The notes under the pieces were generated by a model. The model saw nothing but the letters and a program-made list of their open reading frames with translations, did not search any database and was not told the origin of the DNA. This document shows, in pieces, positions 27,953 through 38,432 of a DNA stretch of 64,000 bases (positions within the stretch are counted from its first letter, which is position 1; the number at the start of each line of letters is the position of its first letter). Source of the stretch: Fidelibacterota bacterium (GTDB lineage Bacteria > Fidelibacterota > UBA8477 > JABMPR01); assembly GCA_016845065.1 (NCBI GenBank), contig JAERTG010000130.1, positions 1 to 64,000 on the forward strand, given 5' to 3'. A program made the position numbers and the translations under genes.

Positions 27953-29275
27953 TTAAAATCCCATAGGCAGATTTTTCATCAACTGCCTTTTATTCATTTT
28001 TCCAAATTTCTTCATCATTTTGCGCATTGACTGGAACTGTTTAATCAATTGATTCACATCTTGAACCTTGGTTCCAGACCCTTTTGCTATTCTTTTTCTC
28101 CGGCTACCATCAAGTATTTGAGGGCGGTGCCTTTCCACAAGGGTCATAGAGTTAATGATTGCTTCAATCCTAGTCAACCTTTTTTCATCAATATCAACAT
28201 CTTTTATTCCTTTTACACCAGGTATCATGGACATTAAATCGCCTATGGGACCCATGGATTTCAGCTGTTTTAACTGTTGCTTAAAGTCCTCAAGATCGAA
28301 GGTATTTTTAAGCATTTTTTCTTCAAGTTTTGCAGCTTCTTCGACATCAATATCCTGCTGGGCTTTTTCCACAAGAGAGACGATATCTCCCATTCCCAGA
28401 ATACGACCAGCCATACGGTCTGGGTGGAAAGTTTCCAGCTTATCCAGATGCTCCCCTACACCAATATACTTAATCGGTTTCCCTGTGACTTCGCGTACAG
28501 ACAATGCTGCACCACCACGGGTATCTCCATCAAGTTTGGTAAGAATAACACCTGTCAGATCCACTGTTTCTGCAAAGGTACCGGCTGCATTCACTGCATC
28601 CTGCCCGGTCATGGCATCTGCCACAAACAGGGTCTCTGCGGGCTTCAGGGCCTGTTGGAGTCGTGTGACTTCATCCATCATGTCGGCATCTACATGCAAT
28701 CGACCAGCAGTATCAACAATGACCACATTGGCAGGGTAACGCACAGATTCTCTTATTGCAGCCTGGGCGATCTGAACAACGTCCTGATTACCTTCATCTG
28801 CAAAAACGGGAATATCCAGTTGTTTTCCTAGTACCTGAAGCTGGGTTATGGCTGCAGGACGGTAAACATCGCAAGCCACCAGGAGTGGCTGACGACCGCT
28901 TTTCCGTAAATTTCTTGCCAGTTTTGCTGTTGTGGTTGTTTTTCCAGAACCTTGAAGACCCACCAAGAGGATGATGGCTGGATTTCCTGAAAGTTCAAGA
29001 GCTGCTGTTTTTTCTCCGAGAAGGACGATCAATTCTTCATGGATGATCTTCACGATTTGTTGGCCAGGCGTGATAGAACGCAAGACTTCTGAACCGAGAG
29101 CTTTTTCCTTTACGGAGTTGATGAAAGTTCGAACGACTTTGTAATTGACATCAGCTTCAAGTAAAGCCCGTCGAACTTCCCGCATTGCATCTGAAATATT
29201 GTCCTCAGATAACTTCCCTTGACCGCGAAGTTTCTTGAAAACGCCTTCCAGATTTTGTGACAGTTGTTCTAACAT
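27953..29275 (-). CDS. ffh: Signal recognition particle protein Ffh (SRP54)
   Basis: 440 residues. The N domain is followed by the GTPase with G1 GLQGSGKTTTTAKLA, DTAGRLHVD and TKLDGD, and then by the C-terminal M domain that binds SRP RNA and signal peptides (SGTKVQDVNQLIKQFQSM, and the methionine-rich RKMMKKFGKMNKRQLMK). It targets nascent membrane proteins to FtsY and the translocon. It is the first gene of the operon ending in rplS, with a GGAG site before the ATG. Confidence 0.97.
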   Translation of the reverse strand: MLEQLSQNLEGVFKKLRGQGKLSEDNISDAMREVRRALLEADVNYKVVRTFINSVKEKALGSEVLRSITPGQQIVKIIHEELIVLLGEKTAALELSGNPAIILLVGLQGSGKTTTTAKLARNLRKSGRQPLLVACDVYRPAAITQLQVLGKQLDIPVFADEGNQDVVQIAQAAIRESVRYPANVVIVDTAGRLHVDADMMDEVTRLQQALKPAETLFVADAMTGQDAVNAAGTFAETVDLTGVILTKLDGDTRGGAALSVREVTGKPIKYIGVGEHLDKLETFHPDRMAGRILGMGDIVSLVEKAQQDIDVEEAAKLEEKMLKNTFDLEDFKQQLKQLKSMGPIGDLMSMIPGVKGIKDVDIDEKRLTRIEAIINSMTLVERHRPQILDGSRRKRIAKGSGTKVQDVNQLIKQFQSMRKMMKKFGKMNKRQLMKNLPMGF

Positions 29276-29337
29276 GACTCCAGTTTCCTAATCTTGCCAA
29301 CTACATGCCTTATTGGATCCCTTATATATATAATACA

Positions 29338-29365
29338 TTATATATACAATTAATGGGATTGACAT
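29338..29365 (-). promoter_or_regulatory. Possible sigma-70-type promoter for the ffh operon
   Basis: On the minus strand ATGTCA (29365-29360) and TATAAT (29343-29338) are spaced 16 bases apart, about 60 bases before the ffh ATG. The region is AT-rich and TATAAT-like words are common by chance. Confidence 0.3.
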
Positions 29366-29489
29366 AAAGCCGCGGAAGATAGACGACCGACCATGCGTGG
29401 GCAATGAGTTTCATGTATTTTCAGGTGGAGTGAAAAATTGGAGGGTTGAACGAATTACTGGATCAATTCGGCCAGCCATTCAGGGGTGA

Positions 29490-30284
29490 TTATTCAGGTG
29501 GCATGGACAATTTAAAAACTGAGCCCAAAATGAAAATCTCCCTCAGCAGAGGTATGTTTGCCAGCCTGGATTCTCTTAATTTCCACCCATATCGTAATTC
29601 ATGTGAAGGTCGAACTAGATAATATTTTTCCTGATCAATGGGGTAATTCAGCTGTCTTACCATCTTTTTAAACCTTCTCAGAGTCATCTGACATTCACGT
29701 ATCTCTTTTACATCAGCCCGAGCTTTGTCTGATTCACTAAGAATTTTAAGAAGGACATCCAGAATTGGTCCAGGAATCCAACTCAGATATGGGATTTTTT
29801 TAAGAAAAGATTTTAAAAAAGTCTGCTGATGAAGACCAAAGGGAGAATAAAAAGGTGGGAAGGTCATCAAAATGATCCCACCGGAACTGGTAAACTTACG
29901 CAGGGAAGCCATAAACTGATTTTTGCTACTTCGGGATATGTGTTCGATTACATCTCGAAGAATAATTATATCATAGTCCTCTCCGAGGATCGACTGGGCA
30001 TCGGCAGCGAGAATATCCTGTTGGATGAACCGCAAATTTGCGTGGCTAGTCTCCCACTTGAAATCCCGAACCTCCACCCCGGTACACGAAGCTCCCGCTT
30101 CGGCGAAAGCAGCCGAAAATCCACCATCTCCACAACCTACATCCAAGACTTTTTTACCTGCAATTGAAACTCCCCATCTCTCGAATAGAGGGATATAATG
30201 CAGTTCAGCCAATTTGTTCTGATAAGTCCAGTAATATTCTTTCCAGCTGGAGTAGGATTCTGGTTTGAGATGTGTGATTGCCAT
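29490..30284 (-). CDS. Class I SAM-dependent methyltransferase
   Basis: 264 residues. Motif I VLDVGCGDGGFSAAFAEAGA (about residues 46-65), the acidic VEV after strand 2, and DIIILRDVIEHI (motif IV-like) identify a Methyltransf_11/23-type Rossmann methyltransferase. The C-terminal half (about 150-264) is basic and hydrophobic and may contact lipid or polysaccharide substrates, as in enzymes of cell-surface glycan synthesis. The substrate cannot be told from the sequence. The gene is divergent from the nqr operon and stands apart from ffh, with no clear terminator between them. Confidence 0.82.
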   Translation of the reverse strand: MAITHLKPESYSSWKEYYWTYQNKLAELHYIPLFERWGVSIAGKKVLDVGCGDGGFSAAFAEAGASCTGVEVRDFKWETSHANLRFIQQDILAADAQSILGEDYDIIILRDVIEHISRSSKNQFMASLRKFTSSGGIILMTFPPFYSPFGLHQQTFLKSFLKKIPYLSWIPGPILDVLLKILSESDKARADVKEIRECQMTLRRFKKMVRQLNYPIDQEKYYLVRPSHELRYGWKLRESRLANIPLLREIFILGSVFKLSMPPE

Positions 30285-30455
30285 TGTTCAATATAGTCAC
30301 CTCAAAAACAGAAGAAATGAGTAATTCTGCCAACATATTTCATCATCTCGCAAGGTAATATTCTTCGGCATAATTGTCATTTGGCAGTCATTCCGAAATA
30401 TATTGAATTCTTATGGCATATATTTTGTTAATATGTATACGCTTAAATGAACACC

Positions 30456-30484
30456 TTGACAAGTGCTCTATGAAAATGTACATA
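30456..30484 (+). promoter_or_regulatory. Possible sigma-70-type promoter for the nqr operon
   Basis: A perfect TTGACA at 30456-30461 is followed, after 17 bases, by TACATA at 30479-30484, a weak -10 match. This would give a leader of about 85 bases before nqrA. Confidence 0.4.
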
Positions 30485-30577
30485 AAACCGTTCGAAACTG
30501 GATTCATTTCAGTGGCCTCAGATCGAGATTACAGGCTACCGTTAAAGTGAATAAAACCAATACGGAGACACATTCTA

Positions 30578-31924
30578 ATGGGAGTGTTTAAACTAAAAAA
30601 GGGCTATGATATACCTCTGCAAGGCAAGGCTGAGCGACGTGTAGAAAAAGCCCCCAAAACCACAGCGGTTGCTGTCCAACCCATCGATTTTCGTGGCTTA
30701 CGACCGGCGATGAAGGTTGAAGCTGGAGATAAAATCAACCGCGGATCGATTCTCTTTGTTGACAAACAGAATCCGGAGATTCTTTTCAGGTCACCGGCAG
30801 CTGGAACAGTCCGCGAAGTGGTTCGTGGAGAGCGAAGGGCTATACAGCGTGTTATCATCGATGTTGCTGGGGATTCTGCAGAAAAATTTGATAGTTATAC
30901 GCTTGACCAGGTCAATGCTTTTTCCAGCAGCCAGGCCAAAGAAGTCCTCCTGAATAGTGGATTGTGGCCCATCATTCGACAGCGTCCTTTTAGTAGGATT
31001 GCCGACATGGATGCCACACCCAAGGCAATATTTATTTCGGCTGTTGATTCAGCCCCCCTCCAGGCGGAGTCAGATATGTTGCTGGACGGTCAGGAAAAGA
31101 ACTTTCAGTTGGGTATCCAGTTGCTTTCCAAATTAACAGAAGGCAAAATTCACCTCTCGGTCTCAACGAAAACCAAAACTTTTTTCTCAAACTTATCAGG
31201 TGTTGAGCTGCATGAATTTTCAGGTCCTCACCCCGCCGGTAATGTGGGAATTCAAATTCACCACATCGATCGTATCCAGGCTGGAGAAAAGGTTTGGTAT
31301 CTTTCTCCCCGCCACGTATCCAAACTGGGTGGTTTTTTAAGCACAGGCGAGTATTCTGGTACAAAAACATATGCTCTCACAGGATCAGAACTGGACAAAA
31401 GGTATTATGTCACCGGGTCTGAAGGAGCACTCGTAAGTGATCTTCTCAGTGAAACCCTTCAGAATAACACCCAGCGTGTTATCTCAGGAAATGTTCTCAC
31501 CGGTGCTAGGAGCTCAACACTAGGGTTCGTAGGCTTCTATGATGATATGATCACAGTCGTACCTGAACTCGAAGGTAGGCGATTTTTTGGGTGGTTAAGC
31601 CTGGGTCTTAACGCCAATAGCTTCTGGCCCATGTTTCTGTCAAAATTGACTCCTAAAAAGAAACTTGCTCCAACGACTGATATGAACGGTGAAGAACGAG
31701 CATTCGTCTCAACAGGTGAATACGAGAAAGTCCTCCCCATGGATGTACTTCCAGTTCACCTCTGTAAAGCTATTCTTGTCGAAGATATCGAGCTCATGGA
31801 ACAATTGGGCATCTATGAAGTTGCCGCGGAGGATCTTGCTTTGTGTAGTTATATCTGTCCCTCGAAAATCGAGTTCGGTGATACCATCGAAAAGGGCGTT
31901 GAAATCATGGAAAAGGAGGGTTAA
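30578..31924 (+). CDS. nqrA: Na+-translocating NADH:quinone reductase subunit A
   Basis: 448 residues, the normal NqrA length. The N-terminus KLKKGYDIPLQGKAERRVE is diagnostic. NqrA is the peripheral subunit implicated in quinone binding. It is the first gene of a complete nqrABCDEF operon, with a GGAGA site before the ATG and a candidate promoter about 95 bases upstream. The C-terminal region with LCSYICPSKIEFGD resembles RnfC-like segments, as expected for this family. Confidence 0.96.
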   Translation: MGVFKLKKGYDIPLQGKAERRVEKAPKTTAVAVQPIDFRGLRPAMKVEAGDKINRGSILFVDKQNPEILFRSPAAGTVREVVRGERRAIQRVIIDVAGDSAEKFDSYTLDQVNAFSSSQAKEVLLNSGLWPIIRQRPFSRIADMDATPKAIFISAVDSAPLQAESDMLLDGQEKNFQLGIQLLSKLTEGKIHLSVSTKTKTFFSNLSGVELHEFSGPHPAGNVGIQIHHIDRIQAGEKVWYLSPRHVSKLGGFLSTGEYSGTKTYALTGSELDKRYYVTGSEGALVSDLLSETLQNNTQRVISGNVLTGARSSTLGFVGFYDDMITVVPELEGRRFFGWLSLGLNANSFWPMFLSKLTPKKKLAPTTDMNGEERAFVSTGEYEKVLPMDVLPVHLCKAILVEDIELMEQLGIYEVAAEDLALCSYICPSKIEFGDTIEKGVEIMEKEG

Positions 31925-31929
31925 TCGTT

Positions 31930-33069
31930 ATGGAAACTCTCCAAAAATTGCTCGCTACTCTGGATGTGAAGATCAAGGAAGGTCCCTTTAAGGTCGTCCA
32001 TCCAATGTTTGGTGCGATCAACACAATGTTATTCACCCCCGGTCATGGAACTACCACTGGTCCTCATATCCGGGATTCCATTGACATGAAACGTTTTATG
32101 GGGATCGTCATTTTTGCCCTGGTACCCAGCATTCTAGTAGGTTCCTATAACGTAGGTGCCCAGGCTGGTGTTGAGGGTCTATTTGCAGCATTTATGTTTG
32201 GATTCCTCAAACTTCTACCCATTATCGTGGTGACTTATGCTGTCGGTCTGGGTTGGGAAATGATCTTTGGCCATATAAATGGTCATGACATTCATGAAGG
32301 TTTTCTGGTCACAGGGATACTGTTACCTCTTACCCTTCCCCCTACCATTCCGTTGTGGCAGGTTGCTGTAGCCGTTTCTTTTGGAACGGTCATTGGTAAG
32401 GAAGTTTTTGGTGGAACAGGTATGAACCTGCTCAACCCTGCTTTGACAGCACGTGCTTTCCTGTTTTTCACCTATCCCGGTGACATATCAGGTGACAATG
32501 TGTGGGTTGCTGTGGATGGTTTTTCAGGTGCTACTCCCCTGGCAGCAGCTGCAGCATCTACAGGTCCTGCAGTAGAAGCCTTAAACAATGCAGGGTTCAC
32601 ACTGAACAGTATGTTTTTTGGTTCGGTTGCAGGGAGTATCGGTGAGACATCCACCATAGCCATTCTCATAGGAGCCGCCATTCTCCTTATAACTGGTGTA
32701 GGAAGTTGGCGAATCATGCTGGCTACCATATTGGGTGCTTATGGCATGGCCCTTATCGTCCAATTCTTCGGAGCTGATGCTGCTGGTGGAATGCGGACGC
32801 TACCCGCCCATTACCACCTCGTCATGGGTGGATTTATGTTCGGAATGGTTTTTATGGCTACTGACCCTGTTTCGGCAGCAGGGACCAATGCTGGAAAATG
32901 GATCTACGGCATCTTGATCGGTGTAATGGTTATCCTCATCCGTGCATTCAATCCTGCCTACCCCGAGGGTATGATGCTTGCCATTCTTTTTGGCAATGTC
33001 TTCGCACCGCTCATTGACCACTTTGTGGTTCAGGCAAATATTAAAAGGAGGCTGAATTATGGCAAGTAA
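31930..33069 (+). CDS. nqrB: Na+-NQR subunit B (covalent FMN)
   Basis: 379 residues, multi-spanning. The flavinylation motif DGFSGATPL is present, with Thr202 as the predicted FMN-phosphoester site. NqrB carries FMN and riboflavin and forms much of the Na+ path. GGAGG precedes the ATG, five bases after nqrA. Its 3' end overlaps nqrC by 11 bases. The nearby apbE supplies the flavin transferase. Confidence 0.97.
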   Translation: METLQKLLATLDVKIKEGPFKVVHPMFGAINTMLFTPGHGTTTGPHIRDSIDMKRFMGIVIFALVPSILVGSYNVGAQAGVEGLFAAFMFGFLKLLPIIVVTYAVGLGWEMIFGHINGHDIHEGFLVTGILLPLTLPPTIPLWQVAVAVSFGTVIGKEVFGGTGMNLLNPALTARAFLFFTYPGDISGDNVWVAVDGFSGATPLAAAAASTGPAVEALNNAGFTLNSMFFGSVAGSIGETSTIAILIGAAILLITGVGSWRIMLATILGAYGMALIVQFFGADAAGGMRTLPAHYHLVMGGFMFGMVFMATDPVSAAGTNAGKWIYGILIGVMVILIRAFNPAYPEGMMLAILFGNVFAPLIDHFVVQANIKRRLNYGK

Positions 33070-33781
33070 GCCTCGTATAACCAAAGCGTATACACTGGGT
33101 TTTGCAGCTGCAGTAACCATGGTGTGTAGTGTCCTGTTGGCTTCGGCCGCTACCTTGCTAAAAGAGCGTCAGGATCGGAATGTGCAGCTGGATATCAAAT
33201 GGAATATTCTCAGCGTTCTCGACCTGGTGGAATCCAGGGATGTTGAAGCGGAAGAGGTATTCAGACTATTTGATTCAAATGTACGCACCTATGTTGTTGA
33301 TCCCGCCGGCAACAAAGTTGATGGAAAAAATGCTGAGGAGGTGGATCCCAAGTCTGAACCTGACCTCCTTCCCGTGTTTGCACGTGTGGATGGCGATGTA
33401 ACAGCCGCTTATTGCATCCCCACACAAGGAAAGGCCCTCTGGTCTACTGTGAAGGGCTATATCGCCCTTGAAAACGATCTCAACACTGTTAAGGGTATCA
33501 CCTTTTACAGTCATGGTGAAACACCTGGACTTGGTGGAGAGATAGATAAGGAGTGGTTCACTGAAGGCTTCAAAGGTAAGACCATTCTAGATGAGAATGG
33601 GGCTGTTGTCTCTATTCACATCGTGAAAGGGAAACTCCGTGGTGGTGAAGCCGATCTCGAACACAAGGTAGATGGTATCAGCGGTGCAACGTTGACAACT
33701 AAAGGTCTCAATGAATTTATTAAATACACACTGGATCGATATGAACCATTCTTCAAAACAGTGCGAGGAGTTGCCTCATGA
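33059..33781 (+). CDS. nqrC: Na+-NQR subunit C (covalent FMN)
   Basis: 240 residues. One N-terminal membrane helix (about 14-33) is followed by the periplasmic FMN-binding domain. The attachment motif DGISGATLT ends at Thr211-Leu-Thr, with Thr211 the predicted FMN site. Conserved [10 protein letters not shown] near residue 153 is family-typical. The start overlaps nqrB and its stop overlaps nqrD (ATGA), so the genes are translationally coupled. Confidence 0.97.
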   Translation: MASKPRITKAYTLGFAAAVTMVCSVLLASAATLLKERQDRNVQLDIKWNILSVLDLVESRDVEAEEVFRLFDSNVRTYVVDPAGNKVDGKNAEEVDPKSEPDLLPVFARVDGDVTAAYCIPTQGKALWSTVKGYIALENDLNTVKGITFYSHGETPGLGGEIDKEWFTEGFKGKTILDENGAVVSIHIVKGKLRGGEADLEHKVDGISGATLTTKGLNEFIKYTLDRYEPFFKTVRGVAS

Positions 33782-34401
33782 GCCTATTAAGTAAGAAAGA
33801 CCAGGGGTTTCTCAAAGACCCCCTCATGGACAACAATCCCATAGCAACACAGGTTCTGGGTATTTGTTCTGCACTTGCTGTGACAGTACAACTTCAGACG
33901 GCTGTTGTTATGTCCATTGCTGTGATCAGCGTGATCTCATTTTCAAATGTGTTGATATCGTTGGTCAGAAACAAGGTGCCCTCAAATATCAGGATCATTG
34001 TCGAGCTTGCTATTATCGCCACATTGGTGATTCTGGTAGACCAGATTCTTAAAGCCTTCCTATATGATATCAGCAAACAGCTCAGCGTCTTTGTTGGTCT
34101 GATCATTACAAACTGTATTGTGCTTGGAAGAGCTGAGGCATTCGCACTGCAAAATAAACCATGGCCCAGCTTCCTTGATGGAGTGGGCAATGGTCTGGGC
34201 TATAGTATGATCCTTATTGCTGTTGCATTTGGACGTGAGCTTCTAGGTTCTGGAACGCTCTTTGGTTTCCAGGTCATCCCAGATGCAGCCTATGCAGCTG
34301 GCTATCAGAATATGGGGCTTATGGTGCTGGCACCTGGGGCATTCATATTGTTGGGTCTGATCATTTGGGTCCAGCGTGCCATAACCGGCGTAGCGGAATA
34401 G
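33778..34401 (+). CDS. nqrD: Na+-NQR subunit D
   Basis: 207 residues, six hydrophobic helices. The half-helix segment [18 protein letters not shown] carries the conserved Cys of the RnfE/NqrD family, which with NqrE holds the intramembrane iron centre. ATGA overlap with nqrC and a GGAGG site for nqrE just after its stop indicate tight operon packing. Confidence 0.96.
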   Translation: MSLLSKKDQGFLKDPLMDNNPIATQVLGICSALAVTVQLQTAVVMSIAVISVISFSNVLISLVRNKVPSNIRIIVELAIIATLVILVDQILKAFLYDISKQLSVFVGLIITNCIVLGRAEAFALQNKPWPSFLDGVGNGLGYSMILIAVAFGRELLGSGTLFGFQVIPDAAYAAGYQNMGLMVLAPGAFILLGLIIWVQRAITGVAE

Positions 34402-34410
34402 GAGGTGAAT

Positions 34411-35019
34411 ATGGAGAATCTAATTAGTTTATTCGTCGAAACCGTATTCGTTAACAATATCCTCCTGGCATACTTCCTTGGAATGTGTTCATTCCTGGCA
34501 GTATCCAAACGTGTTGATACAGCTATTGGTCTTGGTCTTGCCGTGATCTTCGTGGAGGTTATCACAGTCCCCACGAACTGGGCAATTTATAATTATCTCC
34601 TGGCTCCTGGAGCACTGAGCTGGGCTGGTTTACCTGATGTTGATCTGAGCTTCCTAGGATTTATTTCATACATCGCTGTAATCGCAGCTATGGTGCAGTT
34701 GGTAGAGATGATCATTGACCGATACAGTCCAGCGCTCTACAGCTCGCTGGGTATCTTCCTACCTCTTATCGCCGTGAATTGCGCCATTCTGGGTGCTTCC
34801 CTCTTTATGGTTGAGAGAGAATACACGCTAGCAGAATCAGCAGTATTTGGGCTCGGCTCAGGAGTTGGCTTTGCTATGGCTATCGTTGCTATGGCAGCTA
34901 TCCGCGAAAAGCTGCGCTATTCACACATCCCTGAAGGACTTCGCGGTTTGGGGATCACCATGCTTATCACTGGACTCATGGCTATGGCTTTCATGAGTTT
35001 CTCTGGTATCAGTCTTTAG
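34411..35019 (+). CDS. nqrE: Na+-NQR subunit E
   Basis: 202 residues, the RnfA/NqrE membrane family. The conserved [21 protein letters not shown] and [16 protein letters not shown] segments each carry a Cys for the shared iron centre with NqrD. The ATG at 34411 is preferred over a GTG at 34405 because GGAGG at 34401-34405 is correctly spaced only for the ATG. Confidence 0.96.
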   Translation: MENLISLFVETVFVNNILLAYFLGMCSFLAVSKRVDTAIGLGLAVIFVEVITVPTNWAIYNYLLAPGALSWAGLPDVDLSFLGFISYIAVIAAMVQLVEMIIDRYSPALYSSLGIFLPLIAVNCAILGASLFMVEREYTLAESAVFGLGSGVGFAMAIVAMAAIREKLRYSHIPEGLRGLGITMLITGLMAMAFMSFSGISL

Positions 35020-35028
35020 GAGGTCGAG

Positions 35029-36255
35029 ATGAGTATTCTAGGTCTGATACTGCTAAGCACCCTCGTATTCACGGGAACGATCCTCATACTGGTAGTGATT
35101 CTAAACTACGCAACATCCAAACTTGTAAGTTCAGGTGATGTGAAAATATTGATCAACAATGATGAGGAGAAATCTCTAAACACACCTGCTGGAGCTACCC
35201 TCCTACAAACGCTCGCTGCCGAGAAGGTTTTCCTTCCTTCTGCCTGTGGTGGAGGTGGTACCTGCGGTATGTGTACCTGTATCGTCGAAGATGGTGGTGG
35301 TGAGGTATTGCCCACGGAAAAACCACATTTGACACGTTCAGAGATCAAGGAAAATGTTCGACTGACCTGTCAGGTCAAGGTGAAGTCTGATATGAAGATC
35401 AAGATCCCAGATGAGATCTTCAACATCCAGAAATGGGAGTGTGAGGTTGTTTCCAACGAAAATGTTGCAACCTTTATCAAGGAGTTTGTTGTCAGGTTAC
35501 CTGAAGGTGAGAATCTGGACTTTAAAGCAGGTGGCTATATTCAAATCGACATACCGCCCCATAAGCTCGACTATTCCGAATTTGATATAGAAGAGGAGTA
35601 TCGTGAGGATTGGGATAAATTCAACATGTGGCGTTATCACTCAGAATTGGATGAAACCATCTTTAGAGCGTACTCCATGGCCAACCATCCAGCTGAGGGT
35701 AACATTGTCATGCTCAACGTGCGTATCGCCAGTCCTCCCCCTGGTATGGATGTTCCTCCAGGTCTAGCCTCTTCTTACATTTTTAACCTGAAACCAGGTG
35801 ATAAGGTGATGGTAAGTGGTCCTTATGGAGAGTTTTTCGCGAAAGATACAAACCGCGAGATGTTATATGTCGGTGGTGGTGCTGGAATGGCTCCCATGCG
35901 TAGCCATATCTTTGACCTTCTCAAGTCGAAGAATACCAAGCGGAGAATTTCATTCTGGTATGGAGCACGATCCAAGCGTGAGATGTTCTATGATGATGAA
36001 TTCAAGGCACTGGCTGAGGAATATCCAAATTTCAGCTATCATGTCGCCCTCTCTGATCCACTTGAAGAGGATAACTGGGATGGTCCTGTCGGTTTTATTC
36101 ATCAGGTTGTAGCTGATAACTATCTCAACAATCATGAGGCGCCTGAAGATATTGAGTATTATATGTGCGGACCACCCATGATGGTGGATGCTGTAGACAA
36201 CATGTTATACAATATGGGTGTTGAAAAAGAGATGATCGACTACGATAGTTTCTAG
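35029..36255 (+). CDS. nqrF: Na+-NQR subunit F, NADH dehydrogenase module
   Basis: 408 residues. One N-terminal membrane helix is followed by a 2Fe-2S ferredoxin domain with Cys73, Cys79, Cys82 and Cys114 ([12 protein letters not shown], then RLTCQV). A ferredoxin-reductase-like FAD domain (RAYSMANHP) and the NADH domain with [13 protein letters not shown] and YMCGPPMM complete it. It takes electrons from NADH into the complex. A terminator follows, ending the operon. Confidence 0.97.
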   Translation: MSILGLILLSTLVFTGTILILVVILNYATSKLVSSGDVKILINNDEEKSLNTPAGATLLQTLAAEKVFLPSACGGGGTCGMCTCIVEDGGGEVLPTEKPHLTRSEIKENVRLTCQVKVKSDMKIKIPDEIFNIQKWECEVVSNENVATFIKEFVVRLPEGENLDFKAGGYIQIDIPPHKLDYSEFDIEEEYREDWDKFNMWRYHSELDETIFRAYSMANHPAEGNIVMLNVRIASPPPGMDVPPGLASSYIFNLKPGDKVMVSGPYGEFFAKDTNREMLYVGGGAGMAPMRSHIFDLLKSKNTKRRISFWYGARSKREMFYDDEFKALAEEYPNFSYHVALSDPLEEDNWDGPVGFIHQVVADNYLNNHEAPEDIEYYMCGPPMMVDAVDNMLYNMGVEKEMIDYDSF

Positions 36256-36283
36256 ATCATCACTGTTAAAATATTAACACAAT

Positions 36284-36312
36284 AAAAGGTTCGGGTTATC
36301 CGAACCTTTTTT
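36284..36312 (+). terminator. Intrinsic terminator after nqrF
   Basis: AAAGGTTCGG/CCGAACCTTT stem followed by TTTT. It separates nqrF from apbE, which may rely on readthrough or its own promoter. Confidence 0.88.
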
Positions 36313-36344
36313 GTTAGATTTGGAGTCAAATAGGAGGCTTAGAC

Positions 36345-37406
36345 ATGAATAAAGAAAACAGTCTAATTGTAAGAGTTATTTTTGTCGCCGTTATAGCATG
36401 TCTCCCCCTCTCTCTGGAAAATTGTAGTACTGAAAGCATTGAGTTTGAACAATTCGCGTTTAATGGCTCAACCATGGGTACAACCTACCATATTATTATA
36501 GCAGGTCGTCCCATTGATGCCCAAGAACGCAGTGCTATTGCGACAAGTGTTGATAGTGTTTTACTGGATTTCAACCGAATTCTCTCTACCTATGAGGATC
36601 AGAGTGAAATATCTCTTTTTAATCGAAATAAGAGTATTCACCCCATTCCCGTATCACAAAAACTATTGCGTGTGGTTCGGGCAGGACAAGATTTTTGTGA
36701 AGCATCGAATGGCGCATTCGATATCACTGTTATGCCCATTGTTAATTTTTTTGGATTTGGATTTGAGCCAGGTGAAAATCGTTTTCCCACGGTAGATGAG
36801 ATTGACTCATGGCTGCAATTGACGGGATGCGATAAATTAGAAATTGGGGATTCGGTATTAACTAAATCTGATCCTCGAATTACTATTGACCTGAGCGCAA
36901 TTGCCAAGGGTGATGGATCTGATTATATCGCTGATTTCCTTTTAGAAATGGGGCATAAAAATATTTTTGTAGAGATCGGTGGAGAGGTTGTTACTCATGG
37001 TCATAATAAAGAAGGGGAACTCTGGAAGATAGGTATTGATAGACCCACCATTGGTGGAGCCCCAGGTGCCGATTTGCAGCACGTTATCCAATTAACAGAC
37101 AAAGCTATCGCCTCCAGTGGAGATTACCGTAATTATCGTGAAGTTGAAGGCAAACGGATTTCTCATTCAATAGATCCCAGGACAGGCTCTCCAATTGCTC
37201 ATAATCTGGCTTCTGTGTCAGTAATCGCGAACACTTGTCTCCTCGCTGATGGTCTTTCCACCTCTGTGATGGTTATGGGGTTAGAAGAAGGTTTGGAATG
37301 GTTGGAAGATAGGGATGACGTGGAAGGATTGCTCATTACGCGAGAAGCCGATGGTTCTTTCAAGGAGTACATGACCAGCGGATTTAAAACTTATATCTAT
37401 GATTAA
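36345..37406 (+). CDS. apbE: FAD:protein FMN transferase ApbE
   Basis: 353 residues. An N-terminal hydrophobic segment ends in LENCSTES, a possible lipobox-like site, placing the enzyme in the periplasm. Family motifs include GSTMGTTYHI, DLSAIAKGDGSDYIADFL, ISHSIDPRTGSPI and LADGLSTSVMVMG. ApbE attaches FMN to the Thr of SGAT motifs, here those of NqrB and NqrC just upstream. A strong AGGAGG precedes the ATG. It converges on the M28 peptidase with one base between stops. Confidence 0.95.
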   Translation: MNKENSLIVRVIFVAVIACLPLSLENCSTESIEFEQFAFNGSTMGTTYHIIIAGRPIDAQERSAIATSVDSVLLDFNRILSTYEDQSEISLFNRNKSIHPIPVSQKLLRVVRAGQDFCEASNGAFDITVMPIVNFFGFGFEPGENRFPTVDEIDSWLQLTGCDKLEIGDSVLTKSDPRITIDLSAIAKGDGSDYIADFLLEMGHKNIFVEIGGEVVTHGHNKEGELWKIGIDRPTIGGAPGADLQHVIQLTDKAIASSGDYRNYREVEGKRISHSIDPRTGSPIAHNLASVSVIANTCLLADGLSTSVMVMGLEEGLEWLEDRDDVEGLLITREADGSFKEYMTSGFKTYIYD

Positions 37407-37407
37407 T

Positions 37408-38364
37408 TTATAGCTGGTGTTGCTGAATCCAGTTGAGCACAAATCTTTGTATGTCCTCCCTGCTATTCATGGGGATATCATGCTGGTCCAGATAGGGACC
37501 CAGGGCTCTCTTCATGAGATACAGCTCCATATCAACCGGGTCAAATTCAGAGCTACTTGTGCTAAACCTCTTTGAATCTATAGCCTCAATCACACCCACG
37601 AGATATTGACTGATCCTGGACATTTTCTCATAATTTAAATTCTCAGGGATATCACTCTCCTGGTGATAGTGCTCCCATCTTCCACAGGTAAAAAAAAGAT
37701 AAGCTTCACCATTTTTACGTAGAACATGATGATCACTTAGATCCCCAACGTACCTATTTAATGTGGCAATATTCTTCAGTCCAACTGGTAGCTTTGTCTC
37801 CGTTAAGACATCCGATAAATCTGGATGACTCTCAGCCCCAAAAATGAATAGCAGGTCCTCAAATCCTTCCAAAGGGATATCATGACCCACAAGATCAAGA
37901 ACCAATCCGGCCTGGATAGCGTCTTGAAGCTGTCTTTCATAGAAATTGGTGGAGCCCATATGTTCTGATAAAAAACGCGGTGGCTCTTCTGCATCTGGAA
38001 AAAGGAAGATTAAGTTTCGTCTCATTTTGATAGTTTTTAGGTGCTCAAGCACATCAAACCAAATGGCAATAGCAGCAGCATTGTCATCTGCGCCAGGTTG
38101 ATCACCGCAAGTATCATAGTGAGCTACCAGTAGGATTGGTTTCAGGGTCTGATCTAATCCAGGCCAGACACCAGCAAGGTTGGAGTAAGATGTTGTCTCA
38201 ACCTTGTACGTATACTCATAGGAATTATTGAAATAGGGTTTCAGGCCGGAAGCTTCCATGCGTGTCTTGAGATATTCAACTGCCGCATCGTGACCAGGAC
38301 TGCCTACTTTTCGAGAGCCTGGTGCGGCCAGTTTTTCAACATCAGCTTGTAATTGTGATAACAT
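37408..38364 (-). CDS. M28-family zinc metallopeptidase
   Basis: 318 residues from the ATG at 38364; a GTG at 38391 adds nine residues but has no ribosome binding site. The zinc site is visible: His in LVAHYDTCG, bridging Asp in PGADDNAAA, and the Glu pair in PDAEEPP. There is no signal peptide, so the enzyme is probably cytoplasmic, acting as an aminopeptidase or related amidohydrolase. The substrate is unknown. It is convergent with apbE. Confidence 0.82.
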   Translation of the reverse strand: MLSQLQADVEKLAAPGSRKVGSPGHDAAVEYLKTRMEASGLKPYFNNSYEYTYKVETTSYSNLAGVWPGLDQTLKPILLVAHYDTCGDQPGADDNAAAIAIWFDVLEHLKTIKMRRNLIFLFPDAEEPPRFLSEHMGSTNFYERQLQDAIQAGLVLDLVGHDIPLEGFEDLLFIFGAESHPDLSDVLTETKLPVGLKNIATLNRYVGDLSDHHVLRKNGEAYLFFTCGRWEHYHQESDIPENLNYEKMSRISQYLVGVIEAIDSKRFSTSSSEFDPVDMELYLMKRALGPYLDQHDIPMNSREDIQRFVLNWIQQHQL

Positions 38365-38432
38365 TCTGTTTCCCGCTAATCGTACTGACACTTCAGCTTA
38401 ATTTTTGATATCATAATGGCAATGTGTGATTG

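Noticed and set aside
31032-36135. Several leftward frames opposite the nqr genes
   Set aside because: They overlap conserved nqr coding sequence on the other strand and have no independent support.
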